A stretch of DNA of 64,000 nucleotides from assembly GCF_902705885.1 (NCBI RefSeq), contig NZ_CACSIP010000008.1, positions 56,939-120,938 of the forward strand, written 5' to 3'. Shown piece after piece: positions 40,069 through 52,609 of this stretch (position 1 is the first letter of the stretch; each line of letters opens with the position of its first letter). This stretch comes from Mycolicibacterium austroafricanum (GTDB lineage Bacteria > Actinomycetota > Actinomycetes > Mycobacteriales > Mycobacteriaceae). The notes beneath the pieces were generated by a model, which was not told the DNA's origin, ran no database searches, and saw only the letters and a list, made by a program, of their open reading frames with translations. Made by a program: the position numbers and the translations under genes.

Positions 40069-40539
40069 CTAGCAGAGTCGTTCTGTCGCGATCCGAATGT
40101 AATCTGCGGTCACGGTGTTGATCTCCCCCGCCGAGGGTGCCATCGCCTTGACGCCGTCACCGTTGGAGTCCATGACCTCGTTGCGCACCAGCGGCGCCAC
40201 GAAGTCCCATACCGCTTGGTCTGTGTGGTTGGCCGCATGCGCCTGGCACACATAGGAGCCGATACTCAGTGCCGCCAGGTCGCTGGACGGACTCACCCCG
40301 GCCGCCCGCAGCGCGTCGAGATAGGTCCGCTGCCGCGGCGTGACAACCAGGGCGTCGGATTGGGCGCCGGGCTGCGCCGGGCCTGGCTCGGCGCTGGACT
40401 GGCCGTGTGGGGGCGCGGTCTGGATCTCCGAACCCAGGCCGGCCAACATGTCCTCGCTCACCGAGCATCCCGTCAACCAGCAGGACGAGGACGCGAGAAG
40501 CAACGACACCCCTGCCATCCCTGTCCTCACCGACCTCAC
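40069..40539 (-). CDS. probable lipoprotein with a DUF732-like domain
   Basis: About 156 residues from the GTG at 40539. The n-region has arginines (RSVRTG), then a hydrophobic stretch and a lipobox LTGC near residue 25, so it should be lipid-anchored outside the membrane. After a Pro/Gln/Ala-rich linker, the C-terminal part reads YLDALRAAGVSPSSDLAALS, SYVCQAHAANHTDQ and a final IATERLC. That is the DUF732-type pattern with two cysteines that may pair. Start uncertain: an ATG at 40518 follows AGGACAGGG, and an upstream start at 40599 is also open. It lies between the Rv3802c-like gene and mpt51, 9 bases from the latter. Function unknown. Confidence 0.75.
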   Translation of the reverse strand: MRSVRTGMAGVSLLLASSSCWLTGCSVSEDMLAGLGSEIQTAPPHGQSSAEPGPAQPGAQSDALVVTPRQRTYLDALRAAGVSPSSDLAALSIGSYVCQAHAANHTDQAVWDFVAPLVRNEVMDSNGDGVKAMAPSAGEINTVTADYIRIATERLC

Positions 40540-40608
40540 ACCGTGTTGCACGACTCCAAGGTACCGGCTGCCCAGCGAGCGGCCGGCCCAGCGAGACACG
40601 GCGCGCGG

Positions 40609-41520
40609 TTACTTGATGGTGGCGACCAGTTCGCCCGACATGGCGGCCAGCTGCCCGCTCCAGGAACCCCAGTCGTGGTTGCCCGACGTCGGGAAGTCGA
40701 AGTGGGCGTTGCTGCCACCGATACCGCGATAGTGCTGGTAGAAGGAACGGTTGCTGCCCTGCGCGATGGCGCAGTAGTCGATCATCGCGGCCGGGTCACT
40801 GCAGGTGGTGGTGGCCGGGCTGTACACCCAGAGCCGGGTGTTGTTGTTCACCAGCAACTGCGCGTGAACGTCGGGATCATGCCACTTCCACCGGCCCAAC
40901 TGTGCCGCACCCCACATCGCTTGGGTGTTCACGCCACCGAACCGCGCCAAACCGGCGGTGATGGCGCCGTTCGTGTACGTGTTCGACGGGTTCAGAAAGC
41001 CCGACATCGACCCCGCGAACCGGTAGCGGTCCGGGTGGAAAGTCGCCATCGTCAGCGCGCCGGTACCGCCCTGCGCGGCGCCGACGATTCCGTGCCCTCC
41101 CGGGGCCAGGCCCTTGTTGGCGGCCAGCCAGTTGGGCAGCTCGTCGGCGAGGAACGTCTCCCACTGCTTGCTACCGTCCTGCTCCCAGTTCGTGTACATG
41201 CTCCAAGCGCCGCCGGCGGGAGCGGCGACGGAGATGCCCTGCCCGGCGAGCGTGTTCATGGCATTTCCGGCGGTCACCCAGTTGCTGACGTCGGGTGCGG
41301 CGTTGAAGGCGTCCAGAAGCACGACCGCGTGCGGGCCACCGCCCTGGAAGGCGACCGGGATGTCGCGGCCCATCGCCGGCGAGGGCACCATCAGGAACTC
41401 GACACCCTGGGCATGGGCAGCGGGTGCCCCGGCGCCCCAGGGCGTCGGCGACACCAAGCTCATCGCCATCGCCGTCACGGCCAGCACCGCGACCGTGATC
41501 CTTCGCGTCAACGCCCGCAT
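40609..41520 (-). CDS. mpt51: MPT51/FbpD, antigen 85-like protein without the catalytic serine
   Basis: A 303-residue secreted alpha/beta hydrolase-fold protein. The signal peptide (MRALTRRITVAVLAVTAM and on) ends near AHAQG. The mature part has EFLMVPSPAMGRDIPVAFQG and NWVTAGNAMNTL, as in antigen 85. At the nucleophile elbow it reads GAAQGGTGA, with Ala in place of the mycolyltransferase Ser. That is the known state of MPT51, which is regarded as a non-enzymatic, surface-binding relative. It is shorter than FbpA and lacks its Cys pair near the start. It lies between the DUF732-like lipoprotein and fbpA. Ortholog of Rv3803c. Confidence 0.93.
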   Translation of the reverse strand: MRALTRRITVAVLAVTAMAMSLVSPTPWGAGAPAAHAQGVEFLMVPSPAMGRDIPVAFQGGGPHAVVLLDAFNAAPDVSNWVTAGNAMNTLAGQGISVAAPAGGAWSMYTNWEQDGSKQWETFLADELPNWLAANKGLAPGGHGIVGAAQGGTGALTMATFHPDRYRFAGSMSGFLNPSNTYTNGAITAGLARFGGVNTQAMWGAAQLGRWKWHDPDVHAQLLVNNNTRLWVYSPATTTCSDPAAMIDYCAIAQGSNRSFYQHYRGIGGSNAHFDFPTSGNHDWGSWSGQLAAMSGELVATIK

Positions 41521-41599
41521 CTGCCCACCTCATGTCTCACAAGTCCGACCTACCGCAAGGTAGTGAATCACACCACCGCGACGGGGCGGGGCCAAAGCG

Positions 41600-41640
41600 A
41601 CCGACGGCGGTGCCCCTCAGAGAGGATCACCGCCGTCGGT
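41600..41640 (-). terminator. hairpin terminator after fbpA
   Basis: ACCGACGGCGGTG (41600-41612) and CACCGCCGTCGGT (41628-41640) form a perfect 13-bp stem with a 15-base loop. It starts 20 bases past the fbpA stop on the minus strand. Only a short T run follows, the usual mycobacterial style. It separates fbpA from mpt51, which then needs its own promoter in 41521-41599. Confidence 0.85.
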
Positions 41641-41660
41641 ACTTGCTTGGCGCAGAAGGA

Positions 41661-42806
<1,146 letters not shown>

Positions 42807-42938
42807 TCAACCACACCTTTGTGGCGTTCTCTCCGCACCGCCAAGTCGCTCGCGGTGCCCTCACATGCCTTATCTGACCGACATGGCTGTCGCGTTACGA
42901 AAGCAGAAAAACTGCTCTGCCAGCAAATCGGTCCCCGT

Positions 42939-44939
42939 TCACGGCCCTGTTGCCGGCATTCCGGTGTAGGGCGGATTCACCGGCTCCGGAACCGGAATTC
43001 CGCACCTCGCGAGCTCGTAGCGCGGCACCCTGTCGATGCGGTACGACGTCAGCTCCGCAGCGTTGAGCAGGTTCGACAGGAATCGTCTCGGCCCCATCGG
43101 CGCGCGAATCGCAGCAAGGGCGGCCTCGGTGTCGGGACACTTCAGTGCCGCTTCGGCCTGCCTGATCCAGTCCTCGTCGAGATAGACCGGGAGGTACGGC
43201 GGTTCCTTGAGGAAGGGCCCCTCGGCGACCGCCCAATCGGGGAACAGGTTCTTGTCGTGGCCGATCCGGCCGTCCTCGATGCGGGCCGTGCGAGCCGCCA
43301 GCGGGTTCGCCAGACCGATCTGGTCGATGACCCGGACGTCCAGGCCGACGTTCATGCCCAGCATGCCGAGGTTGGTGAAGAACACGGTGTGGGGACCGGT
43401 TCGATCCGTCGCCTCCGGTGGCGCGTCCGGCGGCGGCGGTATCGCCGGCACCACATCCCAGGTGTCGTAGCTGCCCGCGGGCAGCAGCAGCGCGCCGTCC
43501 GGGGTGTTCTCGATCGCGGTCACCACCGCCCGCATCCGCGGGTAGTCGAGGTAGTCCGCTGCAGTCAGCGGGTGCGGGTTGCCGGTCGCCTGGGCATAAA
43601 AGCGACGTTCGTCGACGATGCCGGTATAGGTCACGCGGGTGGCGTCGGCGCCCATGCCCGGCGAGTTGGCCGCCCACAGCGCCCAGCCCGCCACCGCCAG
43701 CCACAGCACGCTGGTGGCGCCGGCATACAGATAGCCTGCGCCGCGAGCCATCCGCGACTTGTCGGGCAACATCAACGGGATGACGGCGACGGGGGCCAAC
43801 AGGCAGAACAACGGGGTCAGCAGCACCCGGCCATGCATGAAGTCGCCGCCCTGGCGGATCCAGTAGATCGCCTGCAGGAGACCGCTGACCACCATGAAGA
43901 CCACCACCGCCTGCGGTGTCTGCACCGTGCGCGCCAGCCAGCGGGAGCCCGCTGGGGCCCGGCGGTTCACCCATGAGGGTCGCCCGCGCAGCAGCATCAC
44001 CATCAGCGCCAGCCCGATCAACAGCACCGCGGGCGCCCACAACAGGTAGGGCTGGTTGAAGTTGGCAAGGTAGACAAAACCCTGCTGCCACTTGGCCCCG
44101 GAGGCGTCCTTAGCCACCGCGGTGCCCGGGACCAGCAGCCCGTAGTACCCCATCCGGAAGATCTGATACGCCACCGGGAGCAACCCACCCGCGGCGACGA
44201 TCAGCGCGCGTCGCCGCCAGTCGGGTGCTGCGATCAGCATCATGATCAGCGCCACACCGCCGATGAGCGCGAGTTCGGGACGCACCAGCACGCTGAGCCC
44301 GGCCACGAACGCCAGCGAACCGTCGAACGCCGGCGTGGTCTGCGAGGTCCGTGAGGTGTGAAGTCCCCGCAGTGCCTGCGACCAGCAGACCATCATCCAC
44401 CACAGCAGCCCCAGATAGGCCAGCACCAAACCGTTTTCGAGTCCGGAGGTGGCGAAGTCGCGGGCCGGCGGCACCGCGATGTAGACCAACGCGCCCGCGG
44501 GCAACAGCAGCGCGCGGCGCCCGCGCAGGCTCGGCGCATACAACCGGGCGGTGCCCAGCATGGCCAGTGCCACACCGAGCACGCTGAGCGTCAGCGCCAG
44601 CGTCAGCGCCACGTACTCCAGCCGTGCCGGAGCCGAGACAAGCCCGCCGACGTACATCAGATACGACCACACCGTCGAGGTGTTGGCCTCCACCCGCTCC
44701 CCGGCATTGAACACCGGGCCGTTGCCCGCCAGCATGTTTCGTGTCGTGCGCAGCACGATCAGCCCGTCGTCGGCGATCCACCGGCGTTGCCAGGCACCCC
44801 AGCCGAACAGCGCGGCCACCACCGCCGCGCTCACCCAGAGGCTGATCCGAACCGAGACGTCGTAGGGATAGGCCGGCCAGCGGGTCAACCGGCCCGCCAT
44901 CGCTGCGGTCAGCCGGTCAGCTGAGGAAGACTGCGCCAC
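42939..44939 (-). CDS. aftB: arabinofuranosyltransferase AftB
   Basis: A 666-residue GT-C enzyme that adds the terminal beta(1-2) arabinofuranose residues to arabinan, using decaprenylphosphoryl-arabinose. The motif QRRWIADDGLIVLRTTRNML holds the catalytic acidic pair near residues 57-58. About ten membrane segments follow, with FATSGLENGLVLAYLGLLWW and YWIRQGGDFMHGRVLLTPLF. The periplasmic domain after about residue 420 has NPHPLTAADYLDYPRMRAVV and FFTNLGMLGMNVGLDVRVID. An ATG at 44900 would give a start 13 residues shorter and would remove the 23-base overlap with ubiA, so the start is not certain. Ortholog of Rv3805c. Confidence 0.95.
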   Translation of the reverse strand: MAQSSSADRLTAAMAGRLTRWPAYPYDVSVRISLWVSAAVVAALFGWGAWQRRWIADDGLIVLRTTRNMLAGNGPVFNAGERVEANTSTVWSYLMYVGGLVSAPARLEYVALTLALTLSVLGVALAMLGTARLYAPSLRGRRALLLPAGALVYIAVPPARDFATSGLENGLVLAYLGLLWWMMVCWSQALRGLHTSRTSQTTPAFDGSLAFVAGLSVLVRPELALIGGVALIMMLIAAPDWRRRALIVAAGGLLPVAYQIFRMGYYGLLVPGTAVAKDASGAKWQQGFVYLANFNQPYLLWAPAVLLIGLALMVMLLRGRPSWVNRRAPAGSRWLARTVQTPQAVVVFMVVSGLLQAIYWIRQGGDFMHGRVLLTPLFCLLAPVAVIPLMLPDKSRMARGAGYLYAGATSVLWLAVAGWALWAANSPGMGADATRVTYTGIVDERRFYAQATGNPHPLTAADYLDYPRMRAVVTAIENTPDGALLLPAGSYDTWDVVPAIPPPPDAPPEATDRTGPHTVFFTNLGMLGMNVGLDVRVIDQIGLANPLAARTARIEDGRIGHDKNLFPDWAVAEGPFLKEPPYLPVYLDEDWIRQAEAALKCPDTEAALAAIRAPMGPRRFLSNLLNAAELTSYRIDRVPRYELARCGIPVPEPVNPPYTGMPATGP

Positions 44940-45852
44940 CGATGGTTCCGATCCAGGCGAGCGCCAGCAGCTGGAGCACTCGGTCCTTGAGCGCGATCTC
45001 CTCGGGCTCGCCGGCCATTCCGCCGTCGACGTCGACGGCGTAACGGAGGATCGCGATCGTGAACGGGACCATGGAGACCACGAACCAGGAGGTGCCTCCC
45101 GTCGCGTCGCGCTCGAATGCCCACAGCCCGTAGCACAAAACCAGCGATGTCGCCGACAGCGTCCACACGAAACGCAGATAGGAGCTCGTGTAACTCTCCA
45201 GGGACTTGCGGATCTTGGCGCCGGTCCGTTCGGCGAGCTGCAGTTCGGCGTAGCGTTTTCCGGCCGCCATGAACAGCGAGCCGAACGCCATCATCAACAG
45301 GAACCACTGCGACAGCGGCACCTCCGCCGCGACGCCACCGGCGATCGCCCGGATCAGGAAGCCCGAGGACACGATGCAGATGTCGATGACGGGCTGGTGC
45401 TTGAGTCCGAAACAATAGGCCAGCTGGATGCCGATGTAGATGGCCATCACCAGCGCCAGGTCGGGCGTCACCGACCACGAGATCGCCAGCGACGCGGCAC
45501 CCAGCACCGCTGACAGGGTGTAGGCCAGCCACTCGGGCACCACCCCCGCGGCGATCGGCCGGAACCTCTTGGTGGGGTGTGCGCGGTCGGCGTCCACATC
45601 GCGTGCATCGTTGACCAGGTACACACACGATGCGGCCAGGCTGAAGACGACGAACGCCACCAGCACCTTGACCAGCACTTCGCGGTAGTCGTAGGCGTAG
45701 CGGGCGTCGCCGAGCGCGGCGACCGGGGCGGCGAAGACCAGGACGTTCTTCACCCACTGGCGCGGCCGGAGCGCTTTGACCAGTCCAGCGGCCAGATTCT
45801 TCGGAGGACCAGCGGCCGACCCTGCCTCCTGACCGACCTGGGATGCGCTCAT
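44917..45852 (-). CDS. ubiA: decaprenyl-phosphate phosphoribosyltransferase UbiA (DPPR synthase)
   Basis: A 311-residue membrane prenyltransferase-fold protein. It transfers 5-phosphoribose from PRPP to decaprenyl phosphate, the first committed step to the arabinose donor. The metal-binding motif is LVNDARDVDADRAH near residues 80-93 (NDxxDxxxD), and a second acidic site is in GLKHQPVIDICIVSSGF. About nine membrane helices are seen. I chose the ATG at 45852, which overlaps the stop of the PAP2 gene (ATGA) and matches the family length; the reading frame is open further upstream but with a charged, non-homologous leader. Ortholog of Rv3806c. Confidence 0.96.
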   Translation of the reverse strand: MSASQVGQEAGSAAGPPKNLAAGLVKALRPRQWVKNVLVFAAPVAALGDARYAYDYREVLVKVLVAFVVFSLAASCVYLVNDARDVDADRAHPTKRFRPIAAGVVPEWLAYTLSAVLGAASLAISWSVTPDLALVMAIYIGIQLAYCFGLKHQPVIDICIVSSGFLIRAIAGGVAAEVPLSQWFLLMMAFGSLFMAAGKRYAELQLAERTGAKIRKSLESYTSSYLRFVWTLSATSLVLCYGLWAFERDATGGTSWFVVSMVPFTIAILRYAVDVDGGMAGEPEEIALKDRVLQLLALAWIGTIGGAVFLS

Positions 45853-46371
45853 CGTCGCCGGCCCCTTTCTTCCACCGTGCCCACCACCTTCGCCACGCCC
45901 GCCCCCACCGCGATGCCTGCGAGGACGTCGCTGGGGTAGTGCACACCGAGGACCAGGCGGGACAGCGCCATCGGCGGGATCAGCAAGGCGGGCAGCGGAA
46001 GCCGGCTGGGCCGGGCCAGCAGCATCGCCGCCGCGGTCGTGGAGGTGGCATGTGCGGAGGGAAAGCTCAGCCGGCTGGGGGTACCCACGTTGACCGCGAT
46101 CGCCGGGTGGTGCGGGCGTTCGCGGCGAACGATCCGTTTGACGACCACGGCGCTGGCGTGCGCCAGGAATGCGCCCGCGCCCGCGGCCAGGAATTCCCGG
46201 CGGTGGTCCGGCCGCGCCAGTGCACCCAGGGCGGCGAGGGCCAGCCAACCCAGGCTGTGCTCCCCGAAATGGGACAGGCCGCGGGCGGCCACCAGTACAC
46301 CGGGCCGGCCGGCAACCGCCGACTGCACGGTCACCAGTGCGAGGTCCTCGCCCGTGGGCGGTACGACCGGG

Positions 46372-46382
<11 letters not shown>
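45849..46382 (-). CDS. PAP2-family phosphatase (Rv3807c-like, proposed DPPR phosphatase)
   Basis: A 177-residue membrane phosphatase. The three PAP2 motifs are present in order: KRIVRRERPH, SFPSAHATS and SRLVLGVHYPSDV. About five membrane segments are seen. The M. tuberculosis ortholog has been proposed to remove the 5-phosphate from decaprenylphosphoryl-5-phosphoribose, between the UbiA and DprE1 steps, and the tight coupling with ubiA (4-base overlap) supports that. It also overlaps the end of glfT2 by 11 bases. Family is sure; the substrate is inferred from context. Confidence 0.92.
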
Positions 46383-49652
<3,270 letters not shown>

Positions 49653-49784
49653 TTAGCTCACGATTCCGCATCGTCACTCTAGTCCCACTAGTCACATCAG
49701 TACCATCGAGGCGTACGAAGAATCACGCACAGCTAGCCGATTCAGGCAGCGAAATTTCTACGCCCATGTATTGAGGAGACTTCC

Positions 49785-50738
49785 GTGCCGAACCGACGTC
49801 GACGCCGGCTCTCGACAGCCTTGAGCACAGTCGCCGCTCTGGCAGTCGCGAGTCCAGTTGCAGTTGTTGCCGTATCCGAACTGTCCGCGACGCCCGAGCG
49901 TGCACCGGAACACCGCGAGTTCGTGCAGGCTGCCACCATCACAGACCTTCCCGGCGAGCTGATGACCGCGCTCTCGCAGGGCCTTTCACAATTCGGCATC
50001 AACCTGCCGCCGTTGCCGACGGGCCTGCTCACCGGATCGGCGCCGACGGCGCCCACCACCCTGAGCCCCGGGCTGGGAACCACCGGCCTGATGCCGGGCT
50101 TGACCGGAGCCCCGTCGCTGACCGACCCCGGCCTCGCCAACCCGGCGCTGACAAACCCGGCACTCACCAGCCCGACCGCGGCAGCGCCCGGCTTGACCAC
50201 CCCGGACCTGACGACGCCGGGCTTGACGACGCCGTCGCTGACCGATCCCGCGCTGGCCTCCCCCGGCCTCACCGTGCCGGGCGTCAGCACCGACGGTCTG
50301 ACCACGCCGTCACTGACCGATCCGGCGCTGACGACACCGGGCCTGAGCACCCCACCCGCGCTGACCGACCCTGCTCTGGGCGTTGCCCCGATCTCCACTT
50401 CCGGCCTGCCCGCAACCGGGGAGATCCCGATCTCGGCTCCGATCGGCCTGGATCCGGCGCTGGGCGGCTACCCGATCATGGGTGATCCGTCGCTCGCCAT
50501 GCCGGCCGCCCCCAGCGGGGGCCTGCTCGGCGATCTGACCAGCGCCGCCAACCAGTTGGGCGCCGGCGAGGCAATCGACCTGCTCAAGGGTGTCCTGATG
50601 CCCGCGATCATGTCGGCGGTCAAGCCCGCGGGTGCTCCCGCAGCAGCCGCAGCCGCGGCGCCCATCGAGACCGCGGCCGGCACGGTCGGCGTCGACGAAG
50701 CGCTGGCCGCGGAGGCACCGCTCGAGCCCGGCGCGTGA
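49785..50738 (+). CDS. erp: exported repetitive protein Erp (PirG)
   Basis: A 317-residue cell-surface protein needed for normal growth and virulence in mycobacteria. The signal peptide (MPNRRRRRLSTALSTVAALA and on) has a strong basic tip. The centre, about residues 85-215, has many PGLTT/PALTN/PSLTD-type repeats, the hallmark of Erp, with a repeat number that varies between species. The C-terminal part has DPSLAMPAAPSGGLLGDLTS and an Ala/Pro-rich end. A GAGGAG-type ribosome-binding site at 49773-49778 sets the GTG start. It is divergent from glf; the 195-base gap must hold both promoters. A hairpin follows at 50770-50809. Confidence 0.95.
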   Translation: MPNRRRRRLSTALSTVAALAVASPVAVVAVSELSATPERAPEHREFVQAATITDLPGELMTALSQGLSQFGINLPPLPTGLLTGSAPTAPTTLSPGLGTTGLMPGLTGAPSLTDPGLANPALTNPALTSPTAAAPGLTTPDLTTPGLTTPSLTDPALASPGLTVPGVSTDGLTTPSLTDPALTTPGLSTPPALTDPALGVAPISTSGLPATGEIPISAPIGLDPALGGYPIMGDPSLAMPAAPSGGLLGDLTSAANQLGAGEAIDLLKGVLMPAIMSAVKPAGAPAAAAAAAPIETAAGTVGVDEALAAEAPLEPGA

Positions 50739-50769
50739 GAGCCTCGGCAGTCCAGTAGTCCTGTCACCG

Positions 50770-50809
50770 AACGGCACCGCAGAAGCAGCACACGCTCTGC
50801 GGTGCCGTT
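50770..50809 (+). terminator. hairpin terminator after erp
   Basis: AACGGCACCGCAGA (50770-50783) and TCTGCGGTGCCGTT (50796-50809) form a perfect 14-bp stem with a 12-base loop, 31 bases past the erp stop. A strong T tract is missing, as is common in mycobacteria. It isolates erp from the amidase gene, which starts at 50925. Confidence 0.85.
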
Positions 50810-50924
50810 GCAGGTGCCAGTGCGGGACCGAGGTCACGCCGCGCGGAAAGTGCTGCCGTGTTTGGTGAGCAAAATGACCGTGTCGAAACACGTGCACCAT
50901 CAGACACATACGTAACATCATGCC

Positions 50925-52553
50925 GTGCTGTGTCGCCGCCCCGCGCCGTCGATACTGTTCTCCGCTCTGGCGGCGACAGTGGTGCTACTGCCGTGGGCTC
51001 TCACCGGCGTTCCCGGTGACGACCAGGTACCGGCAGCGGCCGCCCCCCACGTAGCGCAGCAACCACTGACCGAATTGGGCGGCGGTGAGACGATCCGGGA
51101 GATCCATCAGGAGACGCCGTTCTCCATGGTGGCGCTGACCTCCGAGGACCTCAGCGGCACCACCGCCCGGGTGCGCGCCGAGAAGGCGGACGGATCCTGG
51201 GGGCCGTGGTACGAGGCCGAACAGCTCGAGGGCGTCGGCGAGGAGCAACCCGGGCGGGGCGGCCTACGAGGCACCGAGCCCGTGTTCGTCGGACGCACCA
51301 CCACCGTGCAGATCGCGGTCACCCGCCCGGCCGAAGCGCCGGCGACCGCCCCCGCAGCGCCGCGCGAAGACGGCGACCAGCAACCCCTGGGGTACGTCCC
51401 GGCCAACGTGGAACAGCCGTTCGGACAGAACATCAACGCGGTGCTCATCAGTCCCCCCGAGACCCCGGCGGACCTGCTGCCGCTGCCGAACGCCGCCACT
51501 CCTCCCGGACAACCGCCGAACATCATCAGCCGCCCGCAGTGGGGCGCGGACGAGGCGATGCGCTGCGGAGAACCCCGCTACGACAACAGGATTCAGGCTG
51601 GGGTGGTGCACCACACCGCGGGCAGCAATGAATACCTGCCGGGAGACTCAGCCGGGATCGTCCGGTCGATCTACGAGTACCACACCCGCACGCTGGGCTG
51701 GTGCGACATCGCCTACAACGCGATGGTGGACAAGTACGGGCAGGTCTTCGAGGGCCGCGCAGGCGGCATGACCCGGCCCGTCGAGGGCGCACATACCGGC
51801 GGCTTCAACCACAACACGTGGGGGGTCGCGATGCTCGGCAACTTCGATGTGGTTCCCCCGACACCGATTCAGCTGCGCACCACGGCTCGGCTGCTGGGCT
51901 GGGTTCTGGGCCAGGCCGGTGTCGACCCGATGGGCGCCGTCGTGCTGCCGTCCGAGGGGGGCTCGTTCACCAAGTTCCCGTTCGGCGCCTCACCGACGTT
52001 GCCGACGATCTTCACCCACCGCGACGTCGGCAACACCGAGTGCCCGGGCAACGCGGCCTACGCACTGTTGGGTCAGATCCGCGACATCGCGGCGCGATTC
52101 AACGACCCGCCGGGGCCCGACCAGCTGGCCGAGATGCTGCGCGGCGGCGCGATCCACGCAAAGTGGGAATCGCTGGGCGGCATGAACAGCTACCTCGGAC
52201 GACCGACGTCGCCCGAGTCCGCGGGCGAGGGCTCGACGCGGTACGTGACGTTCGAACGCGGGGCGGTGTACTGGTCTCCCGAGAGTGGGGCCGAACCCGT
52301 CACCGGCGAGCTCTACAAGGCATGGGGCGCGCTCGGTTTCGAACGGGGCGCGTTGGGCCTGCCGACCAGCGCAGAGATCGCCGCGCCGCTGTGGATCGTG
52401 CAGAACTTCCAGCACGGCACGCTCAACTTCGACCGGGAGGACGGCCGGGTCATCCGCGTCATCGACGGTGTCCCCGTCGAGTTGCCACCGCCCCCGGCCG
52501 ACCTGGCACCGATACAGCTGGAGCGGTTCACCCCGCCGAGCAACCCCGTCTGA
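50925..52553 (+). CDS. secreted N-acetylmuramoyl-L-alanine amidase / PGRP-domain protein with LGFP repeats (Rv3811-like)
   Basis: A 542-residue exported peptidoglycan-recognition protein. A signal segment (SILFSALAATVVLLPWAL) is followed by a beta-rich N-terminal part. The PGRP/amidase_2 domain runs from SRPQWGADEAMRCGEPRYDN (about residue 205) to GNTECPGNAAYALLG (about 380). It keeps the zinc ligands: His in GVVHHTAGS, His in FTHRDVGNTECPG, and the Cys. The C-terminus has LGFP-type repeats (GGMNSYLGRPTSPE, GALGFERGALGLPTSAE), which bind the actinobacterial wall. The GTG at 50925 fits. It probably cleaves the amide between muramic acid and the stem peptide. Confidence 0.93.
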   Translation: MLCRRPAPSILFSALAATVVLLPWALTGVPGDDQVPAAAAPHVAQQPLTELGGGETIREIHQETPFSMVALTSEDLSGTTARVRAEKADGSWGPWYEAEQLEGVGEEQPGRGGLRGTEPVFVGRTTTVQIAVTRPAEAPATAPAAPREDGDQQPLGYVPANVEQPFGQNINAVLISPPETPADLLPLPNAATPPGQPPNIISRPQWGADEAMRCGEPRYDNRIQAGVVHHTAGSNEYLPGDSAGIVRSIYEYHTRTLGWCDIAYNAMVDKYGQVFEGRAGGMTRPVEGAHTGGFNHNTWGVAMLGNFDVVPPTPIQLRTTARLLGWVLGQAGVDPMGAVVLPSEGGSFTKFPFGASPTLPTIFTHRDVGNTECPGNAAYALLGQIRDIAARFNDPPGPDQLAEMLRGGAIHAKWESLGGMNSYLGRPTSPESAGEGSTRYVTFERGAVYWSPESGAEPVTGELYKAWGALGFERGALGLPTSAEIAAPLWIVQNFQHGTLNFDREDGRVIRVIDGVPVELPPPPADLAPIQLERFTPPSNPV

Positions 52554-52609
52554 CCGGCCTACAGCCACCGGCGCTCGCGCACCCCGGGCGATGGAGACGA
52601 CTCGGCGGG

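Noticed and set aside
40609..41520. Active mycolyltransferase
   Set aside because: The nucleophile position is Ala in GAAQGG, the known non-catalytic state of MPT51.
50041..50400. Repetitive stretch that might look like a CRISPR array
   Set aside because: The repeats are short, in frame, degenerate and encode the PGLT-type units of Erp; there are no equal-length spacers.
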